In this document: positions 34,877 through 43,752 of the stretch, piece by piece
Layout of the letters: each line of letters opens with the position of its first letter
Position numbering within the stretch: position 1 is the first letter of the stretch
Source of the DNA: Planctomycetota bacterium
Lineage (GTDB): Bacteria > Planctomycetota > B15-G4 > JADJEK01
Length of the DNA stretch: 64,000 bases
Assembly (NCBI GenBank): GCA_016709145.1
Contig: JADJEK010000011.1
Span: 1-64,000 of the forward strand
Reading direction: 5' to 3'
Made by a program: the position numbers and the translations under genes
Notes under the pieces: generated by a model
Database searches by the model: none
What the model was told of the DNA's origin: nothing
The model's input: the letters and a program-made list of their open reading frames with translations, nothing else

Positions 34877-36181
34877 GTGTTCACTTCCCTCGTTCTCGCG
34901 GCGTCGTTGCTGTCCGATCCGTTGCATCCCGACGAACTGCTCACGGGGATCGCGAAGACCGAGCATTTCGTCGTGCGCTTCCGCGAGGGCTCGCGCGCGG
35001 AGGCTTCGGTCGATCGCGTCTGCACGCTGGCAGAGGCGGATCTCGCACGCATCCTCGATCGCCTCGAGTTTCCGCAGTTCGCGGAGACGATCACGCTCTA
35101 CCTCTACGACGACGTCGACGAGTTGCAGAAGATCACGCGCACCGCCTCGCACGGCGTGTCGGTGACTCGCACGTCGCACGTGCCGCACGACAACGACCAG
35201 ACGCGGCTGCACGAACTCGTGCACGTCGTCGCGGAGTTCCTGCCCGAGAAGGGCGACGAGCCGCGCAGCTTGTTCTTCGCCGAGGGCATCGCGAATGCCG
35301 TGCTCGAGTACGTCCACGGCGTACACGTCCACGCGGTCGCCGCGTTCGAGATGCGTCGCGGCATGCTGCCCGCGCTCGACGAGCTGCATCGCGATCCGGA
35401 CTTCTACGGCTGGCTCGCGCGGCATCCCGGCGTGAACGGCTACGACATCGGCGGCAGTTACGTCCTGCACTTGTTCGAGACGTACGGCGTGAAGAAGACG
35501 CGGCGTTACTACAAGGGCGCGTCGGCGAAGGAAGCGTTCGGCAAGTCGATCGCCGAGATCGAGAAGGGCTGGCACGCGCGGCTCGCGAAGGTCGAGCTGC
35601 GACCGGGGCTCGAGCAACTGCTGCGCGAGCGCTCGGGCCAACCGGCGCAATTCACGAAGTACGTCGAGCCCGACGCGAGACTGACGCCGGAGTTGCTCGG
35701 CGCCGCGTCGGAGTGGACCGAGCTGAAGCCGAAACAGGCGCGTGGCAATGGCGTCGGCTCGTTCGCGCGCGACGGGGATGCGTGGGTTCTCGAAGGACCG
35801 CGGGACTCCGGCGATTGGGCGGAATGCGTGATGTCCGACGCGAATTTCGGTGACGCATGGGTCAAGTGTCGCGCCGAGCCCGAGGGCGAGTGCTTCGGGG
35901 TCAAGCTGATCCTCGGCCCGAAGTGTCAGGCGCTGCTGATCGGCGGCGGCTCGTTCATCTACACGGACCTCGGCGGGATCGCGCACGACGCGGACGTGAA
36001 GTGCGTCGGCAAGCCGGTCGACATCGTGCTGCGCCGCGAAGGCGGCCACGCGACGGTGTGGTTCGACGGCGTGAAGGTGCTCGAGGCGAACGTCGCGAGC
36101 GATGCCGCCCCGGTGTCGATCGGAGTGGTCCAAGGCCGGGCGAAGTTCACGAACGTCGCGGTGCGCACCCCGAAGAAGTGA
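34877..36181 (+). CDS. Secreted gluzincin-like (peptidase MA-type) protein with C-terminal beta-sandwich
   Basis: A 434-residue protein starting at a GTG with GGAGG five bases upstream; the first 15 residues form a short signal peptide. The metallopeptidase-like part has ITLYLYDDVDELQKI, then RLHELVHVVAEFL (zinc motif HELVH) and FFAEGIANAVLEY, which supplies the third ligand, as in peptidase MA-like enzymes. The C-terminal 150 residues (WTELKPKQ to VRTPKK) resemble a DUF1080/LamG-type sandwich, with GGHATVWFDGVKVLEANV. It is divergent from the aminotransferase gene. The catalytic motif is visible; the substrate is unknown. Confidence 0.78.
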   Translation: MFTSLVLAASLLSDPLHPDELLTGIAKTEHFVVRFREGSRAEASVDRVCTLAEADLARILDRLEFPQFAETITLYLYDDVDELQKITRTASHGVSVTRTSHVPHDNDQTRLHELVHVVAEFLPEKGDEPRSLFFAEGIANAVLEYVHGVHVHAVAAFEMRRGMLPALDELHRDPDFYGWLARHPGVNGYDIGGSYVLHLFETYGVKKTRRYYKGASAKEAFGKSIAEIEKGWHARLAKVELRPGLEQLLRERSGQPAQFTKYVEPDARLTPELLGAASEWTELKPKQARGNGVGSFARDGDAWVLEGPRDSGDWAECVMSDANFGDAWVKCRAEPEGECFGVKLILGPKCQALLIGGGSFIYTDLGGIAHDADVKCVGKPVDIVLRREGGHATVWFDGVKVLEANVASDAAPVSIGVVQGRAKFTNVAVRTPKK

Positions 36182-36296
36182 GGAGTTCGGCCGCGGAAGG
36201 CGCGGACTCCCGTGGATTCCCGTCCACGCGCGTCCTCGGCATCCCCGGCCGGCCCGTTACACTCCGCGCGTTGCCCCGACGCCTGGAGCCGGTTCG

Positions 36297-37844
36297 ATGG
36301 ACATCCCCGCGCCTTGGTTGGAGTTCTTCGGACGACTCCATCCGTTGCTCGTGCACTTCCCGATCGCCCTGTTGCTGGTCGCGACGATGTTCGAGTTCGG
36401 TCGCCGCCGCGCGCGCGAGCGCTTGCCGGCCGGCGGCGCGTTGTGGTGCCTCGGCCTCGGCGCGGCGAGCGCTTGTGTCGCGGCGACGACGGGCTGGGTG
36501 CGCGCGGCCGTCGAGCCCATCGGTGGTGACGACGCGGCGACCGTGCTGCAGCATCGCTGGGGCGGAGTCGCGGTCGCGGCGATCGCCGTGCTCACGCTGT
36601 TGTTCGGTTGGGTCGGTCGCTCGCGCATGGCGTGGGCGCGGGTCCCGTATCGCGCGGGGTTGCTCGCGCTCGCGCTGCTCGTGCCGGCGGTCGGACATCT
36701 CGGCGGCACGCTCGTGTTCGGCCGTGATTACTTCACCGAACCGTTCACGCGTGGCGATGCGCCGAAGGTCGTCGAGCCGAGCGTCGAGCCGGCTCCGCCC
36801 GCGCCGACGAATCCGACGGTCGCGATCGATTACGCCACGCAGATCGCGCCGATCTTCGAAGCGAGCTGCGTCGAATGCCATGGACCGAAGAAGAAGAAGG
36901 GCGGTCTCGCGCTCGAGCCGATCGCCGCGGCGTTCAAGGGCGACCCGATGGAGTGGTCGATCCGACCTGGCGATGCATCGGCCAGTCCGTTGATCCAGCG
37001 CATCGAGTTGCCGCGCGGCGACGAAGACGCGATGCCGCCCGGGGAACGCGACGCGTTGGCGCCGGATCGGATCGCGCTGTTGCGCGCGTGGATCGACGCG
37101 GGTGCGCCGCGGCCGCAGGCGACGGCCGAAGCGGCGCCGGACGAATCCGCGCGCAGTAGCGCGACGAACGTCGCGCGGAGCGCCGCGGCGCTGGCGCAAC
37201 GCGATGCCGTGATCGCGAAGCTGCAGGCGAGCGGAGCGTTCGCGGGGCCGATCGCTCTCGATTCGACCGACGTCGAGGTCAATCTCGCGCTGCTCGGCAT
37301 GCAATGCGCGGACGATCAGCTCGCGCAGCTCGCCGGGCTCGAGCCGTTCGTGGTCGCGCTGCATCTCTCGCGTACGGCGATCACGGATGCCGCGGCGGCG
37401 CCGCTGGCGACGATGACGCGGCTCGAACGCCTGTGGCTCGACCACACGGCCGTCGGGGATGGCATCGTGCCCGTGCTGAAGCTCATGCCCGAGCTCGAGT
37501 ACCTGAACCTCGTCGGCACGAAGGTCTCGAACGCGGCGATCCCGGTCCTCGGCGATCTGCCGAAGCTGAAGAAGCTCTACGTGTGGAACAGCGCGATGAC
37601 CGCGGACGGCGTCGCGGCCTTGCGTCAGGCGAAGCCGCAACTCGAGGTCGTGTTCGACGAGATGCCGGCGACGGCCACCGAACCGGCCGCGAGCACGCCC
37701 GCTCCTGTTCCGGCGCCGACGACGAAGCACGCTCCGTGCTGCGACAAGGCGAAGGCCGACGGCAAGGTCTGCGACCACCCGTGCTGCGTCGCGGCCGCGA
37801 AGGAAGGCAAGCTCTGCGAGACCTGCGCGGTCGACGGACCGTGA
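36297..37844 (+). CDS. Planctomycete-type cytochrome c membrane protein with leucine-rich repeats
   Basis: A 515-residue protein. Four or five membrane segments fill residues about 15-150, beginning with LHPLLVHFPIALLLVA (DUF2231-like). A PSCyt1-type cytochrome c domain follows, with haem motif CVECH (Cys191, Cys194, His195), then GGLALEP and EDAMPPGERDALAP. Residues about 315-450 hold leucine-rich repeats (LHLSRTAITDAAA, LWLDHTAVGDG, LNLVGTKVSNAA). The C-terminus has a Cys-rich tail, CCDKAK ... CDHPCC ... CETC, that could bind metal. This is a typical planctomycete combination whose electron partner is unknown. GGAG precedes the start by nine bases. Confidence 0.85.
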   Translation: MDIPAPWLEFFGRLHPLLVHFPIALLLVATMFEFGRRRARERLPAGGALWCLGLGAASACVAATTGWVRAAVEPIGGDDAATVLQHRWGGVAVAAIAVLTLLFGWVGRSRMAWARVPYRAGLLALALLVPAVGHLGGTLVFGRDYFTEPFTRGDAPKVVEPSVEPAPPAPTNPTVAIDYATQIAPIFEASCVECHGPKKKKGGLALEPIAAAFKGDPMEWSIRPGDASASPLIQRIELPRGDEDAMPPGERDALAPDRIALLRAWIDAGAPRPQATAEAAPDESARSSATNVARSAAALAQRDAVIAKLQASGAFAGPIALDSTDVEVNLALLGMQCADDQLAQLAGLEPFVVALHLSRTAITDAAAAPLATMTRLERLWLDHTAVGDGIVPVLKLMPELEYLNLVGTKVSNAAIPVLGDLPKLKKLYVWNSAMTADGVAALRQAKPQLEVVFDEMPATATEPAASTPAPVPAPTTKHAPCCDKAKADGKVCDHPCCVAAAKEGKLCETCAVDGP

Positions 37845-37943
37845 GCGAGGGCTTCTTCGATTCGGCGCGACCGATCCACCCACTGTCACCGTCGCGCGTG
37901 CGCAGGCTAGAACGACGGCGCTGCTGACGTGGGGTCCCTCGCG

Positions 37944-38918
37944 ATGAAGTCGAAGCTGTGGTCGCTCGGCGTGGCGATCGTGATCGCGTTCTCGCAGAAC
38001 GGCGTGTCGGGTGTGGCCGGTGAAGTCGTGCATGCCGACGGGCGGCGTGAACGCGTCGAGGATCCGCGTGTCGGCTCGAACGGGCAGTGGACCGCGACGA
38101 TCGACGGGCGGCGAACGCCGCTGAAGGCCGGCGAGATCGTCGTCGTCATCGACGACGCCGGCGTCGAGACGATCACGATCCCACCGACGGCCGACGAGGC
38201 GGACTCGCCCGAAGTCACGGCGCTGCTCGCGGGGTTGCGCGACGCGAAGAACGATGCGTGGATGCTGACGCTCGATCGCTTGGGAGCGCGGCCGACCAAG
38301 ACTCTGCAGGCGGCGCTCGACGTGCTGGTCCTCGATCCGAGCAAGGAGATGCGCAAGCGTGGCATCCACGCGTTGACGCGATTGCGCACGCGGGAAGGGA
38401 CGATCGCGGCCGCGAAGGCCGTGCTCGCCGAGAAGGACAAGGCGCTGCGGCGGGAGACCGCGTCGGCGTTGTTCTCGGTCGAGGAGATCTTCCGCCGCTG
38501 CGAAGGGGTCGCCGAGTCCGTGAAGCAGGGCATGGCGGACACCGAGCGCGACGTGCGATTCGTGTTCGCGATGCTCTCGGCGAAGGACGACCCGAGCGCG
38601 ATCGCGATCCTGAAGAAGGACGGTCTCGGCAATCCCGATCACCACGTGCGCGAGAGTGCGGCACTCGAACTCGGTCGACGCGGCAACGTGGCGGGCGAGA
38701 AGATCCTGATCGGGATCCTCGATTGGACGAAGCTCGACGTGTCCGACGATCCGGCGTTGAACGAGCGACTGCTCGCCGAGCAGCAGACGCAGGTCTGCGA
38801 GGTGCTCGGTACGTTCGAGAGCGCGAGCGCGAAGGCGGCCCTCGAGAAGGCCCGCAAGTCGAAGCTCGCCGCCGTGCGCGAGGCCGCGGAGCGGGCGCTG
38901 AAAGGGAAAGGGGCCTGA
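37944..38918 (+). CDS. Secreted HEAT-repeat protein
   Basis: A 324-residue protein. Signal peptide MKSKLWSLGVAIVIAFSQNG is followed by a short beta-rich segment (EVVHADGRRERVED, GEIVVVIDDAGVETITIP), then armadillo/HEAT-like helical repeats: EMRKRGIHALTRLRTREG, HHVRESAALELGRRGN and AAVREAAERALKG. No enzymatic motif is visible; it is likely a protein-binding scaffold outside the cytoplasm. An in-frame GTG lies 15 bases upstream. A long hairpin repeat begins just after the stop codon. Confidence 0.8.
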   Translation: MKSKLWSLGVAIVIAFSQNGVSGVAGEVVHADGRRERVEDPRVGSNGQWTATIDGRRTPLKAGEIVVVIDDAGVETITIPPTADEADSPEVTALLAGLRDAKNDAWMLTLDRLGARPTKTLQAALDVLVLDPSKEMRKRGIHALTRLRTREGTIAAAKAVLAEKDKALRRETASALFSVEEIFRRCEGVAESVKQGMADTERDVRFVFAMLSAKDDPSAIAILKKDGLGNPDHHVRESAALELGRRGNVAGEKILIGILDWTKLDVSDDPALNERLLAEQQTQVCEVLGTFESASAKAALEKARKSKLAAVREAAERALKGKGA

Positions 38919-39650
38919 CGGCGAAGGCGGGGGGAACGAAGTTCCCCCCGCGCCCCCCTCGTTCGACCGCTTCGCGGTCGAACGACCAAAGGGGGGGCTT
39001 CACAAACGAGCGAAGCCCCCCTTTGGGAACCCCCGCGCCCTTGAGTCGCGCGTGGACTTGACGCGAAGGGACGTCGAGAACGGGCTCTCGGAGCGGCCGC
39101 TCAAAGCCGCAGGGGTGGCTTCTCGAGGGCGTGAAGAGCGACCCCTGTCCATCTCGCGCTGGGTGACGTATTGACGAGACGTGTAGAGCGGATCGCCACA
39201 GCTGCGGCGGGCTGCTGAGCGGCCGCTCCGAGAGCCCGTTCTCGACGTCCCTTGGCGACGGAGTGGTTTCCTTGGACGCGCGAGCTTGGACCCGAGGGAG
39301 AAGTTCGGGTCGCGCTTCGCGCTCCGCGGTGGCGATTGAAGGAGTGGGTAGATGACGGGGACGGAGGCGCGTCTGTCCCCGATGTGTCCCCCGTGACCGG
39401 ACGCCCTTTGCCGGAGGTCGTCGCTCGCACTCCAACCGTTCAATCTCGTTCGATCTCGGCCTGCAGTTCCATTGCGGACTCGGCGCGTTCGCTTGGTGGA
39501 AACGGCGCGGTGGTGGGGAGGGTCGCCCGGCTTGGTCTTCGTCGTTGGCGTTGGCTCCGCTGGATCGGCTCGAAAGTACGCGGATTCGCGCAGTCGGACT
39601 CGGGCACGTTCCTTGCACCAAGTCGGGCACACCCCGAAACGGAGCGAGTC
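38919..39650. repeat. Dispersed composite repeat, copy R3, and the rest of the intergenic region
   Basis: About 730 bases without a credible gene. It holds three hairpins at 38928-39023, the conserved block CTTGAGTCGCGCGT, the 188-bp inverted repeat at 39066-39253, the flank GGCGACGGAGTGG, and the 24-mer at 39357-39380. ACTCCAACCGTTC at about 39430 also recurs near 15086 and 15255. The last 200 bases before the macro-domain gene show no repeat. Conserved translations across the hairpin part (for example LKGAGVPKGG on the minus strand) reflect repeated DNA, not a gene. Confidence 0.75.
39066..39253. repeat. 188-bp inverted-repeat element, copy 2
   Basis: Left arm 39066-39103 (AAGGGACGTCGAGAACGGGC...) and right arm 39216-39253 are exact reverse complements over 38 bases. 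Relative to copy 1, each arm differs at four positions, and every change is matched in the opposite arm. The 112-bp centre differs from copy 1 at 24 positions. The total length is identical in both copies. Confidence 0.85.
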
Positions 39651-40142
39651 ATGATCCACGAAGTCAGCGGCGACATCCTCCTCACCAAAGCCCAGGCGAT
39701 CGCGCACGGCGTCGCGCCGAACGACCACTTCGACAGTGGGCTTGCGCTCGCGCTGCGCGAGTCGTGGCCGGCGATGGCGAAGGACTTCCGGCATTACGTC
39801 CATCAGACGCATCCCAAGCCCGGCGAACTCTGGATGTGGGGCGGCGTCGGTGGCGTACGGATCTTCAACTTGATGACGCAAGAGGGCGACGTCGCGCACG
39901 GTGCGCGGCCGGGTCGGGCGCAACTGTCGTACGTGAACCACGCGTTGCGCCGACTCCGCCATGAGCTCGACGCGCAGTCGATCCGTAGCCTCGCGCTCCC
40001 GAAGCTCGCGACCGGAGTCGGTGGGCTCGAGTGGACGGCGGTCAAGCCGCTGATCCACGAGTACCTCGGCTCGGCGAAGATCCCCGTGTTCGTCTACACG
40101 ACGTATCACAAGGGTCAGAAGGCCGAAGAGCCGGGCGCCTGA
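39651..40142 (+). CDS. Macro-domain (ADP-ribose-binding) protein
   Basis: A 163-residue stand-alone macro domain. It opens MIHEVSGDILLTKAQAIAHGVAPNDHFDSGLALALRE, the usual first strand and GDI/ligand loop with HGV instead of N-rich loops. RSLALPKLATGVGGLEW is the phosphate-binding loop near the C-terminus. Macro domains bind or hydrolyse ADP-ribose derivatives such as O-acetyl-ADP-ribose and ADP-ribosylated groups. The start has GGAG eight bases upstream. It is convergent with folA. Activity is inferred from the fold; the target is unknown. Confidence 0.8.
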   Translation: MIHEVSGDILLTKAQAIAHGVAPNDHFDSGLALALRESWPAMAKDFRHYVHQTHPKPGELWMWGGVGGVRIFNLMTQEGDVAHGARPGRAQLSYVNHALRRLRHELDAQSIRSLALPKLATGVGGLEWTAVKPLIHEYLGSAKIPVFVYTTYHKGQKAEEPGA

Positions 40143-40192
40143 CGCGTCCCCGTTCCTCCATCGACCGCGTCACGATGCGCGGGCCGGCGCGG

Positions 40193-40684
40193 TCAGGTCC
40201 GTTCGAGGACGTGCACGCTCCAGCGCAAACCACTGCGATCGTCGATCGCGGCCGGTTCCGTCGCCACTTCGTGCCAACCCGCAGCGGGCACGTCGAAGCG
40301 CGTGTCGCCGTCGACGTCCGCGTCGATGCGCGTGAGTTCGATGCGATCGGCGTGAGGCAGCAGTGCGCGGTAGATCTCGGCTCCGCCGATGACGAAGCAC
40401 TCGTCGTTTCCCGCTGCGACCTGGGCGGCTGCGAGTGCTTCGTCCGGTGAGCGTGCGACGACGACGCCCGCGGCTGCGAAGTCCGCTGCGCGCGTGATCA
40501 CGATGTTCGTGCGGCCCGGGAGCGGCTTGCCGATCGAGGCGTACGTCTTGCGACCCATGACGATCGGGTGGCCCATCGTGCGGGCCTTGAAGCGCTCGAG
40601 GTCGGACGGGAGATGCCACGGCAGCGCGCCGTTCTTGCCGATCACGCCGTTCCTCGCGACTGCGACGATGAACGTGACGAACAT
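40193..40684 (-). CDS. folA: Dihydrofolate reductase
   Basis: A 163-residue enzyme that reduces dihydrofolate to tetrahydrofolate with NADPH. Typical segments are IVAVARNGVIGKNGALPWHLPSDLERFK (with the catalytic Asp of LPSDL), MGRKTYASIGKPLPGRTNIVIT, and the FVIGGAEIYRALLP glycine loop for NADPH. The length matches bacterial DHFR. It starts five bases after the thyA stop, so the two form an operon that recycles the dihydrofolate produced by thymidylate synthase. Confidence 0.95.
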   Translation of the reverse strand: MFVTFIVAVARNGVIGKNGALPWHLPSDLERFKARTMGHPIVMGRKTYASIGKPLPGRTNIVITRAADFAAAGVVVARSPDEALAAAQVAAGNDECFVIGGAEIYRALLPHADRIELTRIDADVDGDTRFDVPAAGWHEVATEPAAIDDRSGLRWSVHVLERT

Positions 40685-40689
40685 CGCGC

Positions 40690-41484
40690 TCAAACCGCGA
40701 CCTGCGCCTTGATGGCCGGATGGCATCGGTAGTCCGCGAGCGTGAAGTCCTCGAAGCGGAACGCGAACAGGTCGGTCACCGCCGAATTCAAGCGCATGAT
40801 CGGCTTCGCGAACGGCTCGCGCGTGAGCTGCAGCCGGACCTGCTCGAGGTGGTTCGCGTAGAGGTGCGCGTCACCGAGCGTCAACACGAAGTCGCCGAGC
40901 TTCAGGCGCGCGATCTGCGCGAGCATCATCGTCAGCAGTGCGTACGACGCGATGTTGAACGGCACGCCGAGGAACACGTCCGCACTGCGCATGTAGAGCT
41001 GGCACGAGAGCTTCTCGTCCGCGACGTAGAACTGGAACAGCGTGTGGCACGGCGGCAGCGCTTGCTTGTCGAGATCGGCGGGGTTCCACGCGCTCACGAC
41101 CATGCGGCGTGAATCGGGTTGCGTGCGCAGCAGGTGGACGGTCTGCGCGATCTGGTCGATGACGCGACCGTCGGGTGCTTGCCACGAGCGCCACTGCTTG
41201 CCGTAGACGGGCCCGAGTTCGCCGTCGGCGCCGGCCCATTCGTCCCAGATCGTGACGCCGTGATCGCGCAGGTACTTGACGTTGGTGTCGCCGCGCAGGA
41301 ACCACAGCAACTCGTGGATCACCGACTTCAGGTGGACCTTCTTCGTCGTGACCAACGGGAAGCCATCGGCCAGGTCGAAGCGCAACTGATGGCCGAACAC
41401 CGACAGCGTGCCGGTGCCGGTGCGGTCGTGCTTCTTCGTGCCGTGCTCGAGGATGAGGCGCAGCAGATCGAGGTAGGGGCGCAT
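40690..41484 (-). CDS. thyA: Thymidylate synthase
   Basis: A 264-residue enzyme, the same length as the E. coli protein, that methylates dUMP using methylene-tetrahydrofolate. The sequence is canonical: DRTGTGTLSVFGHQLRFDL, WDEWAGADGELGPVYGKQWR, the catalytic cysteine in ALPPCHTLFQFYV, and RSADVFLGVPFNIASYA for nucleotide binding. The start at MRPYLDLL agrees with the family; a longer reading frame upstream is not conserved. It is the first gene of a thyA-folA operon. Confidence 0.96.
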   Translation of the reverse strand: MRPYLDLLRLILEHGTKKHDRTGTGTLSVFGHQLRFDLADGFPLVTTKKVHLKSVIHELLWFLRGDTNVKYLRDHGVTIWDEWAGADGELGPVYGKQWRSWQAPDGRVIDQIAQTVHLLRTQPDSRRMVVSAWNPADLDKQALPPCHTLFQFYVADEKLSCQLYMRSADVFLGVPFNIASYALLTMMLAQIARLKLGDFVLTLGDAHLYANHLEQVRLQLTREPFAKPIMRLNSAVTDLFAFRFEDFTLADYRCHPAIKAQVAV

Positions 41485-41605
41485 GCGCCGGAGCGTACGC
41501 AGGACGAGGCGCGCGTTCCACCGAGGGTTGCCCTTCGGATGGAGATCGCGCGCCTCGTCTAGATGCGTCACCTCGAGCCGACTGCCGAGCGGCCGGCGCT
41601 CGAGC

Positions 41606-43639
41606 TCACTTCGTGTTCAACGGGTACTCGATCTGCCACGCGGGAGGCGCGCCGCCCGGGCCCTTCAGGTAGTGATCGAACCACTGCAGCATGCGCAGCG
41701 AGTAGTCGTACTTCGACGCCGCGCGCTGATTGCCGTGGCCTTCACCGGGGAAATAGACCAGGCGCACCGGCACCTGACCGAGCGTCTTCAGTTGGCGATA
41801 GAGCTCCATGCTCTGTGTCGGATGGACGCGCGGGTCGTCCTTGCCGCCCATGATCAGGATCGGCGTGCGCGCCTGCTTGACGTAGCTGACCGGGCTGCGC
41901 TCCATCAGGAAGCCGATGTTCTCCGCGACGCCCATGCGCGCGTGGACCAGCTCCATCTCCTGCGGGATGTCGGTCGTGCCGTTCTTCGACACGTTGTTCG
42001 AGATGCCGACGAACATCACGGCCGCCGCGAAGCGATCGGTGAGTTTCGTCGCGCACCACGCCGACGCGTAGCCGCCGTAGCTGCCGCCGGTGACGCCGAC
42101 CTTCTTCGTGTCGACCAAGCCGATGTTCACGAGATGATCGACCGCGTCGACGAGGTCGTCGAACTCCTTGCCCGCGTAGTCGCCCTGGCCGAGCTTCGAG
42201 AACGCGACGCCGCGTCCCGTACTGCCGCGGTAGTTCGGATAGAAGACCGCGTAGCCCTTGGCGGCCCCCATCTGGCCCGGGCCCGCGTAGCGCGTGACCC
42301 ACGCGTTCGCGTCGTGCGACTCGGGACCGCCGTGGACCGTGAGCAGCAGCGGGTAACGCTGGCCGGCGACTTCGTCGAGCGGACGGATCAGGATGCCCTG
42401 GAGTTCGAGGCCGTCGCGCGCCTTGAACGAAACGACTTCCTGCTTCGCGAGCCGCACGTCCTTCAACCACGGATTCGAATCGGTCAAGCGCTTGGGTTCC
42501 GCGTCGCCGCGGCCCATCGCGTAGACCTCGGGCGGATGCGACGGCGAGTTGCGGATCGCGGCGCCGTGGCGGCCGTTGGCCGCGAGCGACAGACCGGTCA
42601 GCACGTATTCGCCGGATGCCATGAGTTCGCGCACCTCACCGCCGCGCGACACGATCGTGACCGCCGTGGTCACACCCTCGTCGACGAGCAGCGTCAGCAG
42701 GTTCGGGCTGTTCCAGCGCGCCGCCGTCACGTGGCCTTCGTGGTTCGGCAGTGCGTCCTTCCAGTCGCCGCCCGTCGCGGACGCGATGTAGATGCGGCCT
42801 TCTTGAGGATCGTTGCGGTCCTCGGCCGAGATGATCGCGAGCGCGGTCGAGTCGGGGCTCCAAGCGATCGCTCCGAGCTTGCCGCGATTCTGGAAACGCG
42901 TGACGACCGCGCCGCTGGCGATGTCGAGCACGTGGACCGCGCGGTTCATGTAGTTGTCGTCGACCGTCGGCGTCGGCGCGAGAGCGAGCGCGATGCGAGT
43001 GCCGTCCGGCGCGACGCGCAGTTCGGAGGGCTGGCCGACGACCGCGATCTCGCGCGCCTTCTCGGTCGAGTCCGGCGTCGTGACGAACACCTTCGTGAAC
43101 CGCGGTTGCTCTTCGAACACCTCTTGGTTGAAGCCCTGCTCCTTCAGCTTCTTCCAGGCGTCGTCCTCTTTCTCTTGCGCGAGGAACGCGACGGTCCTGC
43201 CGTCCGCCGAGAACGAGTACGTCGCGATGTCGGTCTCGTGCGCGACGACGCGGCGTGCTTCGCCGCCGGCGAGCGGGATCGAGTACAGGCACTTGGTCTT
43301 GTCGTCGCCGCGCTTGGCGAGGAACGTGATCGCGGAGCCGTCGGCGGTCCACTCGATCGCGCCGATCGTCACCTGTCCGGTGATGAACCCGCGGTCGGCG
43401 CCCTGGCGGTCGACGACGTGGAGTTCGACCCAGTTGTTGCCATCGGCTTCCGCGAACGGCTTGCGCGGGACCGACAGCAAGTACGCGACGTGCGCGCCGT
43501 CGGGCGACATCGCGACCTGACCGACGATGCGCGTCTTCGCGACGTGCTCGGGCGTGAGGCCGCCGTCGGCCGCACGCGACTCGAACGAACACACGAATGT
43601 GACCGCACACGCGGCGAGGAGTCCGAGAGTTCTGTGCAT
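41606..43639 (-). CDS. Secreted S9 family (prolyl oligopeptidase/acylaminoacyl-type) peptidase
   Basis: A 677-residue serine peptidase. The signal peptide ends near SRAA. An N-terminal seven-bladed propeller carries repeats such as VAMSPDGAHVAYLLS and YSFSADGRTVAFLA. The C-terminal alpha/beta-hydrolase domain has the nucleophile Ser520 in GGSYGGY, the acid in GGKDDPRV and the histidine in GEGHGN; LLTVHGGPESHD is the oxyanion strand. It is expected to cleave oligopeptides in the periplasm. It has no operon partner. Confidence 0.92.
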   Translation of the reverse strand: MHRTLGLLAACAVTFVCSFESRAADGGLTPEHVAKTRIVGQVAMSPDGAHVAYLLSVPRKPFAEADGNNWVELHVVDRQGADRGFITGQVTIGAIEWTADGSAITFLAKRGDDKTKCLYSIPLAGGEARRVVAHETDIATYSFSADGRTVAFLAQEKEDDAWKKLKEQGFNQEVFEEQPRFTKVFVTTPDSTEKAREIAVVGQPSELRVAPDGTRIALALAPTPTVDDNYMNRAVHVLDIASGAVVTRFQNRGKLGAIAWSPDSTALAIISAEDRNDPQEGRIYIASATGGDWKDALPNHEGHVTAARWNSPNLLTLLVDEGVTTAVTIVSRGGEVRELMASGEYVLTGLSLAANGRHGAAIRNSPSHPPEVYAMGRGDAEPKRLTDSNPWLKDVRLAKQEVVSFKARDGLELQGILIRPLDEVAGQRYPLLLTVHGGPESHDANAWVTRYAGPGQMGAAKGYAVFYPNYRGSTGRGVAFSKLGQGDYAGKEFDDLVDAVDHLVNIGLVDTKKVGVTGGSYGGYASAWCATKLTDRFAAAVMFVGISNNVSKNGTTDIPQEMELVHARMGVAENIGFLMERSPVSYVKQARTPILIMGGKDDPRVHPTQSMELYRQLKTLGQVPVRLVYFPGEGHGNQRAASKYDYSLRMLQWFDHYLKGPGGAPPAWQIEYPLNTK

Positions 43640-43752
43640 GGTGACCCGTTCTCGAAGGGGATTGCCGAAGGGCGCAGAGAATCGCGGCGGAACGCCGCGC
43701 CGTCAATGAATCCTGCGAACCGAGGAACACGCGGGCGAACCGGCGGCGGACC

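Noticed and set aside
38215..40109. Minus-strand reading frames with LKGAGVPKGG-type sequence, similar to one near 14.8 kb
   Set aside because: The similarity comes from the repeated hairpin DNA; the frames run through inverted repeats and antisense to real genes, and lack a plausible start or domain.
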